Positions 49,934 through 59,656 of a DNA stretch of 64,000 nucleotides are shown here, in pieces. The DNA comes from Paraphysomonas bandaiensis. Lineage: Eukaryota; Chrysophyceae. The notes under the pieces are model-generated. The model did no database searches and was not told the DNA's origin. It was given only the letters and a program-made list of their open reading frames with translations. Position 1 is the first letter of the stretch, and the number at the start of each line of letters is the position of its first letter. The stretch spans positions 142,741 to 206,740 of the forward strand of contig CBFFRP010000405.1 in assembly GCA_965644295.1 (NCBI GenBank), read 5' to 3'. The position numbers were made by a program, and so were the translations under genes.

Positions 49934-50534
49934 ATGGCCCGCTGTGTTGCTGTTATTACTGGTGATGGGATCACTGGCTCGTTGAGCCTCTATCAGGTCA
50001 GATACTACTCTATATTCAGCCGGGATTCTAAATGTTCAGCAGGCCCAGGAAGAAGCCCCTACTTCTATTGAAGGAACCATCAAAGGACTTATGCCGGTAT
50101 GTACTCAGGGTTTTACTTAATTTATTTAATTCAGGCCAGGGTAAACATGGAATGCACGTGCATGTGTTTGGAGACTTCTCCGAAGGCTTTCTCTCCGCTG
50201 GCGGAATATTTAACCCATTCGGAAGAAATCACGGAGCTCCCGATGACGAAGAACGAATGGTCGGCGATTTAGGTATCAATATTATATTGCGTACTTCATG
50301 TGCTTAACTCGGTTTATGATAGGAAATATTGAGGCAGATGACGACGGATGCGCTAATGTTGCAATTGAAGACAGACAAGTTAAGTTGATTGGCCCTCACT
50401 CCATCATCGGACGATCTATCGTAGTAAAGTCAAATCCCGACGATATGGGCCGTGGTGGAAATGAGTTATCTCTTAGTACAGGTAACTCTGGACAACGCCT
50501 TGCCGGTGGTGTTGTCGGTATTGCTTCATCCTAG
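49934..50534 (+). CDS. Cu/Zn superoxide dismutase-like protein with altered metal site, four exons
   Basis: Exons 49934-49996, 50040-50096, 50140-50272 and 50323-50534 join in phase to about 154 residues, the length of cytosolic SOD1. The fold signatures are clear: [46 protein letters not shown] and [15 protein letters not shown]. By human numbering, the copper ligands His46, His48 and His120 are kept, as are His71, Asp83 and Arg143. The bridging His63 is Ile (AGGIFNP), the zinc ligand His80 is Met (DEERMVG), and the disulfide cysteines 57 and 146 are Phe/Leu region and Gly. A normal zinc site cannot form. It may be a copper-only or chaperone-like relative, or a non-enzymatic protein. No signal peptide is seen. 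The frame is intact, which argues for function. Confidence 0.88.
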
Positions 50535-50804
50535 GTATTTTAGTTCCTCTTCGATACAGTGTTGCGAATTCCCAACTATTATTAAGTAACTGAAAGGCAC
50601 TAGCTGTTTTGTGGCATTATTCTTATTTGAAAGTTTTAAGGGTGTGTACCAATGAAGTCTACGTAGGTATTTTTATAGCCAGACCTTTCTTTGGTGCCGC
50701 GTAGTTGCGTTGTATTTTAGTTGGTGGGCTTGGCGGCCAAGACATCTATACGCCCGATAGAATACAAAATATATATTGATAGTGACTTATGCGTAATGAT
50801 CCTG
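50535..50804. other. 3' flank of the SOD-like gene
   Basis: Under 300 bp; no feature is recognised before the TIR repeat copy. Confidence 0.5.
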
Positions 50805-50991
50805 TATTGAAATAGGCGTTAAAAATCTGCGCCAGCTTAGTAGCTAGATGGTCAAACATCAAACTAGTCAAGCTAGATAAGCATCTACCATTTACTAACT
50901 AGAGTAAACAGTAAACTCTTGTATCCTTCTAGCTTCTAGTTAACGCTACAAGAACTGTTTGTGTGCCGCCGCAAGCACCAAGGTGCGACCA
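50805..50991. repeat. TIR repeat family copy interrupted by the copia element
   Basis: It starts ATTGAAATAGGCGTTAAAAA, the terminal block of the family with about 15 bp missing. It continues through GTTAACGCTACAAGAACTG and GCCGCAAGCACCAAGGTGC. The copia LTR begins at 50992, directly after this match. The interrupted repeat may continue weakly after 56288. Confidence 0.65.
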
Positions 50992-51284
50992 TAACAGAAG
51001 TTGACATTATTTGCTAAGGTTTACTATTCTCAACTGATAAGATGAAATTATAAACATTACATGATAAAGAACCTAAGTTGTGTTCGATGTGTTCAACACC
51101 ATTCATTTACTACTATAGTGTACAAACCACACACTCAGTGATCGTATCCTGTATAGTCATCCACTTCTACTTCAGTTTCATACTACACAATATAATGTAC
51201 TAATTACATATATATCTTTCGATCCTTGCATCTCACATAATACTGCACTCAATTGCAAGTATATAGAATCTTCAGATCTCAACA
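50992..51284 (-). repeat. 3' LTR of the copia element
   Basis: 293 bp, seemingly identical to 55991-56283. It is directly preceded on the coding strand by the polypurine tract. The left outer flank carries the GACCA duplication. Confidence 0.93.
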
Positions 51285-51407
51285 CTCCCCCTCAATTGAG
51301 TGTTGTACTATGACGCCTCCCAGCTATTGAATGCCTGAGATAAAAAATTCTTGACAGTAAAATAGACTCATCTCTAAGTCTAAACCTCTGTCTAAAAAAC
51401 TCAGTAC

Positions 51408-54400
51408 CTACTTGCGCCTTCTTTTATCCCTTGGTCCCTCATTAATCACTTCAGTGGAACTCTTAGCTTTCTCTCCAAGATTTCTCTTTCTCTGCTCCAT
51501 ATATGATAAACCAACCAATGACTTTGTATAAATATCTGCTGCTTGTTGCGATGTATGCACATGCACTAACTTAATCGTATTGAACTGATTGGGATCCACG
51601 TGCTCTCTCACCATGTGATACTTAATCTCAATGTGCTTCGACTTCTTGTGAAACACTGGGTTTTCGGCCAAATCCTGGGCACTCTGACTGTCGATGAAGA
51701 ATGGTGTGGGTTTGATGAGCCTCAACTTAATCTCACCCGTCACCCCCCGAACCCATAGCACTTCTTGGAGACCCGAGTAAATACACTGATACTCAGACTG
51801 CATGCTTGACGTTGCCACTGTCGTCTGCAGTTTGGACTGCCAGACTATAGGCCCTCCCGCTGCAAACCCAACGTACCCCGACGTGGACTTCCTGGAGAGC
51901 TGGTCTCCCGCCCAATCCGCGTCAGTAAACATATGGAAGTCGAACCGTCTACTCCCATATTGAATCCCTTTGTCAATAGAACCACGAATATATTGCCATA
52001 CGTGTGTTAATAGCTTGCATACTTCAATATTCACCTTATTACTGACCCGAGACAGTACTCCCACTGCATAGGCAATATCCGGCCTCGTGTTCATCGAGAG
52101 ATATAGTAATGCACCTATCAGCGGCCGATATGGGAAGTTATCTACTATAAGCTGTTCCTCCTCGGTATGCTCATGCCGTGCCCCTTGTGCCACTAAATCC
52201 ATTGCTTCCGCCGGTAGAGGACTCTTCCGTACCTTTCGCGGTGACCCAAGATACTTTTCAAACTTTTCTAAGATCTTAGCCGCATATACTGATTGGTCAA
52301 GACGAATATACTCTGGCGTTCTTGTGACTCGAACATTCAGAAAATGTTCCATCTCGCCCATATCCTTCATATCAAACCGGGCACACAGTTGAGCTTTAAT
52401 ATCCTTCACTATGTTGACATCACGACCTAACACTAGGATATCATCCACATATATCGTTAATAATATCAATTCATCGCCCTTATACTGATAATACAAACAT
52501 GGGTCTAATACACATGGTTTAAAATGCATAGATCGTATGAATTTATCCAATGTTTTCCACCACGACCGCGGGGAACTCCGAAGCCCGTATAACGACTTCT
52601 TCAACTTAAAGCAGTACCCCTCAGGCAGCTGAAAGTCCGGAGTTGCCTTCATATATACATCCCCCTCTATATCTGCATATAGAAATGCGTTAGACACATC
52701 CAGTTGATGAATTACCATGTTCATCACGAAAGCTATGGCGATTAACAGTCGCACTGTTACCCCCTTAACAACGGGTGCGAAATGGTTCGCCCAACCACTC
52801 GACTGCTGTCCACAACCGATTGCTACAAGACGAGCCTTATATCGGCGGACCTCTCCCTCCTTATCGTACTTCTTTCCATAGACGTACTTGGAGTGCAGTG
52901 GGACGACTCCGTCCGGTATACGAGTCACCTCCATGGTATCTCGCTTCGCCAAACCCTCTCGCTCTACACGGCGAGCTCGTCTCCACTCCCTGTGCTCGGC
53001 ACTCTCCAAGGACTCACGATGTGTCTGAGGCACTGTCGACTCTTCCGCTGACATCCACACTGAGTCTGCCTCCTGTAAAAGGTCACTCACATCACTCTCA
53101 TCACTCAAATGATGGATTTGTCCTAACACCGACACATTCGTTACCGTCCTTGGAGTTCTTGCGCGTTTGCCGTGCGGATGATTCTCGGCAGGGGTCCCTT
53201 CCCCCGAAGGTAATGCTGAGTCAGCCTGGGGCTGCACCTGCCCACTTTCCGACTGCTGTGGCACCACTCCGCTGATACCGCCGTCACGGTTGTCAGTAAC
53301 TCTGGCCCTAACCACCCTCTGCGCAAGATCCTCTGTCATCTTCTTGATGTCAGCAATATGAATAGGAGTTTTATCCTCCACTTGAACCTGGTTACCAGTA
53401 ACCAACGACCGGTATCCCACAATAAGTCCCTTCCTTATCACCACTCTGTTAGTCTTGTATAGCAGACCACCATCCTCATGGTGCTTTCCGATAAGATACT
53501 CAAACTCACCCGGTTGACGAGCCTCGGGATCTATAGCCACTTGAGCCTCCTCCAGCTCTCTATAATAATCCTGAGACCTCTCAGGTACCGATTCATCAAA
53601 TAATACATGTACAGAGTGTACTACGGTGTCCCCCACTAGCACCTTGTATCCTTTTCGATCAGCTGGATACCCTATGAAATAACCTGTCATTGCTTTGTCC
53701 TCCCAGTCCTTCCTCCTGTCGGCCTTGGGTGTTAGCACATATGCTTTGCACCCCCATTTCCGTAGCCACGATAGGCTGGGAACGCTCCCCCCTGGGACAC
53801 ACTCATATGGAGACATCCATCCTTGCCACGTCCGAGTTGGCATTCGTCGCACAATGTAACATGCAGTTTGATAAGCATCAAACCAGAACGACTTTGGAAG
53901 TCCAGATGCCGTCAACATCGTCAGTGTCATCTCCCCAATTGTTCGGAATTTCCTCTCAGACACCGCGTTGAGCTCTGGCGTGTCTCGTGTTGTATGTGAC
54001 ACCCGAGTCCCATATCGCTGCAACAGATACTCTCTTATCTGCTGACTAATAAGTTCGGATCCTCCATCGGCATGATACTCCACTATACGGTTCCACCCCT
54101 CGTACTTCACTAAGTGGACCTCGCACAAGTGTCGTAGACATTTGAACACCTCCTCTCCGCTTCGAGTCCTCAATCCATATTCCCATATCATCTTTGTTGC
54201 TAAGTCCGTAAATAGGAGTACGTACTTATACCCTTGTCTGGATTCACAATTTAGGTAGACTGAGATGTCCGCTGTCACTCGTTCCAGAAACCTGACTGCG
54301 CTTAGCTCTTCGTTGTCCCGTGATTTGAACGAATGCCTGGTTATCTTCGCCTTGGCACACCATTTACACAGGGGTTTCTTGCAACTCTTCTCCTTTGCCT

Positions 54401-56006
54401 TCGAAAGGTGATGTCGTTGTAGTCCTGATCCTCTGAATAACATGTGTCGGTGAGCTTCTAATAACTTCGATTTCGAGACATGTCCAGTACGCTCATGTAA
54501 GCGATCCAACGCATCTTGTCCTGTATTATCCGACAAATTTACCTCCTCCATCTGATTGCACATAGACACATTTGGCAGATTTAACACCTCCATCAAGTCC
54601 ACATACGGCATTCCTCCATGCTCATCGTACTCTCCAGTCAACACCTCGTTTCCAGAGTCCAATTCCACGATTTTAGGCTTTCGAAGCAGTTGTAATCCGT
54701 ATCCCATTGATCTCAGCATTCCTCCTGACACAATGTTCTTCACCGCTTCTTCACTAACTCTGATGTCTCTCCATTCCCCAAATGTACCAGTTCCCTGTGT
54801 CTCCAATTGAGAACCCTTTCTAGTTAGTTGTATTGCCCCAAACTCAGGAGTAAATGACTCCAGTGCAACTTTATCCTTTACTATAAACAGTCTTTTACTT
54901 GCACAACTGTCCAGATATACACGAGGTTCTTCCGACGTATCCACCGATAGCAAAACCTCTTCTCCAAACATATTCGCTTCATCATCCGACGACTCTCCGT
55001 CGTTGACGTATTTCTTCCATTCTGTCTCGAATTTCCTGTTCGATTTTCGAGGATTCTCATTATCCGGGTTTTTTATGTTCTTCCGTTTTTTCGACTTGCA
55101 CTGTCGGGCTTTATGACTAAAATCTCCACAGATATGACAACCAGTATAATCCTTTGATCCTGGCTGCTGCACACTCTTCGAAGCCTTTTCCTTCGTCTTC
55201 CCTTTTCTTTTGAACTTATCCATTTTTCTTTGTCGTTCCTTAGCATAACAATTCGCTGCTACATGTCCCTTCTTCCGACAAAATGAACAAACCACTGGCT
55301 CCTTCGACGCTGTAAAATTGATCTCTTCAGACTTGTCGCCCTTTAGTTTCTTCAGCTGCGTCATAGCCTCGTCATACTCTTCACAAGCCTCTTTCACCGA
55401 ATCAAATGTAGTTGTTGCTTTAGGCATCATCGCTACCGACATCCATAAATCATGTAATTCCTCTATCTGCAGCGCTGCTTTTATCTTTGCTAATTTACTT
55501 GCCTCTGTCTGCGGTTGTCCCAATTTTATGAGCTTCTGGATTATACCGTTCAGTCGATCTACCCCAACAGACACCTTTTCCCCCGGCCTTATTTTGAACG
55601 AATGGTATTCTGCCGTAGTCTTCTCCAATACAGTCCCAATCTCGCCTCTGAACCTATCAACCAGTGTCTGAAGGAGCTCACTGGATAACACCTCCTTAGC
55701 AGGATCATCAGCAGGTAAAATTGCCTTCCCCTCCAAATATTGATTGGCTACCTCCAACACATCAGGGTCATGCTCGCAAGCCTCCCAAATAGTACTAACA
55801 CAGGTATCATTACGCTCTCTCCATGACTCTAAATTCCTTCCTCCGGCTGGCGGGTCCTCCAAGCCAAGATGGTTTCGGTTTTTCTTCATTAGATGCATCT
55901 TGATTTTTCTCGCTGAATAGTCTGCTTGGTTCTTGTCAAACCGTAGCTTCTTGTCATCTTCCCCATCCCTACAACTAGCATTCGCTACCATAACAGAAGT
56001 TGACAT
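51408..56006 (-). CDS. Copia Gag-Pol polyprotein, 1532 residues
   Basis: The single frame has the copia order Gag, protease, integrase, reverse transcriptase, RNase H. Two zinc knuckles of the CX2CX4HX4C type lie near residues 239-252 (CSFCRKKGHVAANC) and 289-302 (CHICGDFSHKARQC). The protease site near 365 is DSCAS instead of the usual DSGAS/DTGAS. Integrase begins near 504 with an HERTGH...CKWC zinc site. Its catalytic residues lie in VTADIS, HADGG and NAVSERK. Reverse transcriptase starts near 1040 (YGKKYDKEGEVRRYKARLVA) and has YVDDI near 1183. RNase H has DADWAGD near 1359 and KHIEIKYHMVREHV. The first ATG lies inside the 5' LTR, 16 nt from its end; the second ATG spans the LTR border. 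No stop or frameshift separates Gag from Pol. Confidence 0.95.
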   Translation of the reverse strand: MSTSVMVANASCRDGEDDKKLRFDKNQADYSARKIKMHLMKKNRNHLGLEDPPAGGRNLESWRERNDTCVSTIWEACEHDPDVLEVANQYLEGKAILPADDPAKEVLSSELLQTLVDRFRGEIGTVLEKTTAEYHSFKIRPGEKVSVGVDRLNGIIQKLIKLGQPQTEASKLAKIKAALQIEELHDLWMSVAMMPKATTTFDSVKEACEEYDEAMTQLKKLKGDKSEEINFTASKEPVVCSFCRKKGHVAANCYAKERQRKMDKFKRKGKTKEKASKSVQQPGSKDYTGCHICGDFSHKARQCKSKKRKNIKNPDNENPRKSNRKFETEWKKYVNDGESSDDEANMFGEEVLLSVDTSEEPRVYLDSCASKRLFIVKDKVALESFTPEFGAIQLTRKGSQLETQGTGTFGEWRDIRVSEEAVKNIVSGGMLRSMGYGLQLLRKPKIVELDSGNEVLTGEYDEHGGMPYVDLMEVLNLPNVSMCNQMEEVNLSDNTGQDALDRLHERTGHVSKSKLLEAHRHMLFRGSGLQRHHLSKAKEKSCKKPLCKWCAKAKITRHSFKSRDNEELSAVRFLERVTADISVYLNCESRQGYKYVLLFTDLATKMIWEYGLRTRSGEEVFKCLRHLCEVHLVKYEGWNRIVEYHADGGSELISQQIREYLLQRYGTRVSHTTRDTPELNAVSERKFRTIGEMTLTMLTASGLPKSFWFDAYQTACYIVRRMPTRTWQGWMSPYECVPGGSVPSLSWLRKWGCKAYVLTPKADRRKDWEDKAMTGYFIGYPADRKGYKVLVGDTVVHSVHVLFDESVPERSQDYYRELEEAQVAIDPEARQPGEFEYLIGKHHEDGGLLYKTNRVVIRKGLIVGYRSLVTGNQVQVEDKTPIHIADIKKMTEDLAQRVVRARVTDNRDGGISGVVPQQSESGQVQPQADSALPSGEGTPAENHPHGKRARTPRTVTNVSVLGQIHHLSDESDVSDLLQEADSVWMSAEESTVPQTHRESLESAEHREWRRARRVEREGLAKRDTMEVTRIPDGVVPLHSKYVYGKKYDKEGEVRRYKARLVAIGCGQQSSGWANHFAPVVKGVTVRLLIAIAFVMNMVIHQLDVSNAFLYADIEGDVYMKATPDFQLPEGYCFKLKKSLYGLRSSPRSWWKTLDKFIRSMHFKPCVLDPCLYYQYKGDELILLTIYVDDILVLGRDVNIVKDIKAQLCARFDMKDMGEMEHFLNVRVTRTPEYIRLDQSVYAAKILEKFEKYLGSPRKVRKSPLPAEAMDLVAQGARHEHTEEEQLIVDNFPYRPLIGALLYLSMNTRPDIAYAVGVLSRVSNKVNIEVCKLLTHVWQYIRGSIDKGIQYGSRRFDFHMFTDADWAGDQLSRKSTSGYVGFAAGGPIVWQSKLQTTVATSSMQSEYQCIYSGLQEVLWVRGVTGEIKLRLIKPTPFFIDSQSAQDLAENPVFHKKSKHIEIKYHMVREHVDPNQFNTIKLVHVHTSQQAADIYTKSLVGLSYMEQRKRNLGEKAKSSTEVINEGPRDKRRRK
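55978..55990 (-). promoter_or_regulatory. Primer-binding site of the copia element
   Basis: Directly after the 5' LTR the element strand reads TGGTAGCGAATGC. The first five bases match the common initiator-tRNA-Met primer site (TGGTATCAGAGC) but the rest differs. The site lies inside the coding frame. Confidence 0.55.
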
Positions 56007-56283
56007 TATTTGCTAAGGTTTACTATTCTCAACTGATAAGATGAAATTATAAACATTACATGATAAAGAACCTAAGTTGTGTTCGATGTGTTCAACACCA
56101 TTCATTTACTACTATAGTGTACAAACCACACACTCAGTGATCGTATCCTGTATAGTCATCCACTTCTACTTCAGTTTCATACTACACAATATAATGTACT
56201 AATTACATATATATCTTTCGATCCTTGCATCTCACATAATACTGCACTCAATTGCAAGTATATAGAATCTTCAGATCTCAACA
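55991..56283 (-). repeat. 5' LTR of the copia element
   Basis: 293 bp, seemingly identical to the 3' LTR. It contains the first ATG of gag-pol at 56006 and should contain the element's promoter. Confidence 0.93.
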
Positions 56284-56288
56284 GACCA

Positions 56289-57578
56289 TTATCGCTATAT
56301 GATAGATGTATATGTAGGTACGTTGTACAACTTACAGCATGACAAGTGAAAGCATTGATCTCAGTCAACTGATACCACACTCAAATCTCAAACGCTCAAA
56401 CGCTTAAGACGAGGCATGCATTTTGTGCAATTTGTATCTGGAGCTGCCTTATGTGCCTCACGGCAACCAGAGGAAGCAGCAATATACCCTTCTGAGTTTT
56501 TGCAATCTGGTGGCCTTCCCTTAGGCATTGTGCGTGGCTCGGAGGTATGCGGATGAAGGTCTTCGTGCTAAAGGTGTTGATCTACTGTGAAGAAACGTCG
56601 GAATCGGCTCGTTTGCTGTTTTAACCAGTAGCAAAGTACACGTGAAAGAGAGTGTGTAGTTGGAGGACACCAGTGGGATACGAGGGTTTTCCGGTGTATC
56701 CAGCAACAGGAAGTTGAGAGAAGGTGTGATGGAACAAGAGAGGCAACATGTGATGTTAGTGTTCGTAGTGTCTGTATAAGTGCGCGGGTACAGGCTGAAG
56801 CATAGGGTGTGTGAAAGAAAGGTGAAGGTAAGTTATCAAAGACGAAAGGAGATGAGATAGTTTGTCTGGAGGTTTTTGAGGAGGTGGTATGTAAGGTGCG
56901 TGTGTGGGATAGTGCAGTGGGGTTATATGTTATATGTATGTTGGACAAAGAGCGCAGTAGTGTGTAGTGTGGGGCAATAGTGAGGTAGGACTACCATCTG
57001 TATACCTATAGTACAGCAAACAAAAGTTATGGTACATCCAAAATGTGTGTAGCATCCCGTATAGAGAAAACAGTGTGTGTCCAATGATAATGGTGGGCCG
57101 ACTGCTTGATAGGTGGGGGGCCAATGAAGTGGAGTGTTTGAGCTGATATGCAGGGATAAGTCCGTTGATATAGGGCTCGCGTGGATGCTATTAGCTGGAG
57201 CATAGGATAGGGATAGGATAGGGATAGGACTTGTGGGGATAGGTAGGGAACAGGGGGTAGTGATTAGAGTATGTAGCGTAGAAAATGTGGAGAGGAGATA
57301 CTGTATCTACCAGAGAGCCAGAGAGGTAGGGTAAAAGCTGGCATCACTGCAGATGTGCAGGCGCGTAATAAAACTGAAACAGTTAGAGTAATGTGGCATC
57401 TGAAGGCCGGTAAAGGGATAGTGTAGCCTGTAAAACATGAGCTAAAGAGGTTTTAATCTGAGAGGGGTTGAGGGGGGCGCCAAATTGAGGCAGGACCAGC
57501 CATTGAGATGCAACCACGGCCACAACATTTTCTCTCTCTCTTCTGGTAAAAACACAGTTCAACAAAAAGTTATACCTT
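56289..57578. other. Unassigned stretch, possible leader of the downstream element
   Basis: No gene is called. A GGATAG-type tandem (roughly 57198-57232) is present. A 44-codon plus-strand frame at 56416-56552, ending in a GTATGC donor-like site, could be an exon but cannot be linked to anything. The plus strand is G-rich here and C-rich after 57.6 kb, a composition change that may mark the start of the large element. Confidence 0.4.
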
Positions 57579-57579
57579 T

Positions 57580-57948
57580 TTAGCTCGCTCCAAGCTCAAT
57601 GTCTTTATTGAGACCGTGGTTGTGTCCCATCAGCGGGTCCGGGCTCAGACTGTTCCCTTCTCTCCAAGCAGGGCAACATTTTGAAACACACCACACTGCC
57701 GACAAACATCTTGTCTTACCATGTTGTACATGCTCCCCGTTAGATAACGTGGCTTGGCAACCTTTCCCTTCACTAACGCCATCAGTTAAACTAAGTGCCT
57801 GCACCACTACAGCGCTGTCAGTCCCTATTGGACATTTCCCTTGTAGATGTATCTGCACCACACTCCGTTCTCTACGGTTACAACCACTCATCGCATGGTT
57901 CGTGCGGGTAGGCACTAGGAAAAGGTGCACTTGTTCATTCCCTAACAC
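57580..57948 (-). CDS. Doubtful antisense ORF, Cys-rich
   Basis: The minus-strand frame of up to 122 codons has more protein-like composition than the plus-strand frame it overlaps. A likely ATG gives about 105 residues starting MSGCNRRERSVVQIHLQGKC, with seven further cysteines or so. No domain is recognised. It may be real, may be an end region of the downstream element in reverse, or may be chance. Confidence 0.2.
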   Translation of the reverse strand: MLGNEQVHLFLVPTRTNHAMSGCNRRERSVVQIHLQGKCPIGTDSAVVVQALSLTDGVSEGKGCQATLSNGEHVQHGKTRCLSAVWCVSKCCPAWREGNSLSPDPLMGHNHGLNKDIELGAS

Positions 57949-59656
57949 CTTTGCTCTCCATCGACCCCGCTACCTTGTAAGACAGGACCATTTCTTGGCG
58001 ACCGCACAAACCCACTCCACATGGACAATCTATGGTGCACTCACCAAGCAATCCTCCACCTCTCACGGCTTACCTATCATTCCTATAGACTACACATCTC
58101 ATTGGATGACTACTATACTTTCTACGTGGTATGCGCGAATACAGTCGCTCTACACAGTATACAGCGTATCAAGCTGTACTCTCCCAGTCAACCTCGTCGA
58201 CTACACAACACACTATCACCACCGCATTTACCACTTATATGTGCACCTCTTATATAACCACCCTTTGGAAGCATATTTAATCAATACGTACTCCTTACAA
58301 AAATCACCTGATACAATGCAACGTGGAGCCACTCCCTCTACCAAACGAACTTACACCTCGAAGTTTGTTCTCCCTCCCTCCCATCAACTGATGGACAATG
58401 ATGCGCATGTTAAGAACGCCCTATCGGATTTCAAGAAATCCAAAGCCGACGTGCCCAGACTTCAGCTTCCATCTACTCGCACGTTCTTGGAATGGAGCAG
58501 CTTCGAACCAGCCATGGAATACCGAACTCTAGTGGTCAGCAACCTGAAAATGACAGACGATACGGCGTTCTTTGGAATCATACATTATCTAATCAATGAA
58601 TTGGGGTTTCCAATTTCACTCCCTACCCCGCAAGACCTCGCTACTTTCAGGGCAGCCGAGGATGCGCGAACTTGCTCAGATTTACCGGCTCCTACGGCGA
58701 GCAGAGTAATACGAGCATTCGCCCTTGGCAGACCTGGGTACGAGGTCAGGCCGGGTATGGGACAGAATGTCGCTGCTGATTCATGCATGCTCTCAGCGCC
58801 TCTCTGTTTTGATCTACATATTGAAACTGGCACCTCAGTTGACGACAAAGGGCGTCAACGGACAGAAAGTCGACACGTTCAGTTGTCACTGTTTCAAACC
58901 CCAAGAGAACAATTCGTCGATCGCTCCATAGAGGAACCAACTCTGGTACCCGTTGCTGCGATATATGGTATGACTGCTGATTCGGCCAGCACCAGGCCTG
59001 CACACGCCTACAGATTGCGGAATATACTGGACATGTTACTTCGCGCAGGAGGCTTTGCCACACTCCCCCCGTACGAAGTATTTTGGACTTTAACTCATTA
59101 CAAAGGCAAAACTAGGGCTACAGACAAAACCTATCGCTATTACCAGATTCTCCTACTTCACCACCCTGTTCGAGACCAAGACTTAAGAACGAAATTTTAC
59201 AAAGCACTATTCAACAATGAAGTTGGTAGACATGTAGAACTCAGTCTAGGCTCACTGTGTTGCCGAATGACAAGCAGAGAATCACCCTCGCTTAAGCAAT
59301 CCAACTGGGCACCGACCCTTTCCCTATTTCACATCGCCCTTAAGTCGGAAACACTCCTGCATCCCGTGCAAGTATGGAAGGCATGTGATGCAATAGGGAT
59401 CCCTGCTGCGGATATACAAGACATCATATGGTCTGCGCGTAACCCGATCACTACCAACCGCAGGGAAAAAGAACGATTAATGGAACAAACTTACATCTGT
59501 CTTGACAATAACAATGACAAGATCAAACTCACCTGGGAACTCTCTCGCCCTAGTATTAACACTTGCCTAAAAAGCGCCCTTGGGGACGAAAACTTACACG
59601 ATTCCTCCAGATCTTCACTCCCAACGTTTTCTGTATGCTCTGAACGAGGCAATTGA
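57599..59656 (+). CDS. Unrecognised element protein, first frame
   Basis: An open frame of 685 codons. The first 240 codons look like untranslated or degenerate sequence (many Cys, Trp and His, no regular pattern). A more credible start is the ATG at 58317 (MQRGATPSTKRTYTSKF), giving 446 residues. That part has globular composition, including FFGIIHYLINELGFPI, FALGRPGYEVRPGMG, LCFDLHIETGTS, RNILDMLLRAGGFATLPPYE and HIALKSETLLHPVQVWKACD. I do not recognise the family. Near 59575 the meaningful sequence appears to continue in the next frame (see the following entry), with no GT-AG intron between, so a frameshift is inferred. Confidence 0.5.
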   Translation: MSLLRPWLCPISGSGLRLFPSLQAGQHFETHHTADKHLVLPCCTCSPLDNVAWQPFPSLTPSVKLSACTTTALSVPIGHFPCRCICTTLRSLRLQPLIAWFVRVGTRKRCTCSFPNTFALHRPRYLVRQDHFLATAQTHSTWTIYGALTKQSSTSHGLPIIPIDYTSHWMTTILSTWYARIQSLYTVYSVSSCTLPVNLVDYTTHYHHRIYHLYVHLLYNHPLEAYLINTYSLQKSPDTMQRGATPSTKRTYTSKFVLPPSHQLMDNDAHVKNALSDFKKSKADVPRLQLPSTRTFLEWSSFEPAMEYRTLVVSNLKMTDDTAFFGIIHYLINELGFPISLPTPQDLATFRAAEDARTCSDLPAPTASRVIRAFALGRPGYEVRPGMGQNVAADSCMLSAPLCFDLHIETGTSVDDKGRQRTESRHVQLSLFQTPREQFVDRSIEEPTLVPVAAIYGMTADSASTRPAHAYRLRNILDMLLRAGGFATLPPYEVFWTLTHYKGKTRATDKTYRYYQILLLHHPVRDQDLRTKFYKALFNNEVGRHVELSLGSLCCRMTSRESPSLKQSNWAPTLSLFHIALKSETLLHPVQVWKACDAIGIPAADIQDIIWSARNPITTNRREKERLMEQTYICLDNNNDKIKLTWELSRPSINTCLKSALGDENLHDSSRSSLPTFSVCSERGN

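Larger units (their letters stand above)
50992..56283 (-). mobile_element. Complete Ty1/copia LTR retrotransposon, 5292 bp
   Basis: Two 293-bp direct LTRs flank one long gag-pol frame read on the minus strand. The insertion is bordered by the 5-bp duplication GACCA (50987-50991 and 56284-56288). On the element's strand the LTR begins TGTTGAGATC and ends CTTCTGTTA. A polypurine tract, GAGGGGGAG, lies directly before the 3' LTR (51285-51293). No mismatch between the LTRs is visible and the frame is intact, so insertion is recent and autonomy is plausible. Confidence 0.95.

Noticed and set aside
52775-53275. 166-codon plus-strand frame
   Set aside because: It lies antisense within the copia reverse transcriptase region and has no domain of its own; a shadow.
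56416-56552. Possible exon starting MHFVQFVSGAALCASRQPEE and ending at a GTATGC donor
   Set aside because: It reads well and the donor is plausible, but no acceptor or continuing frame downstream could be matched.
57198-57232. GGATAG tandem as a telomere-like repeat
   Set aside because: Only a few imperfect units inside a gene-bearing region; too short to suggest an internal telomere.
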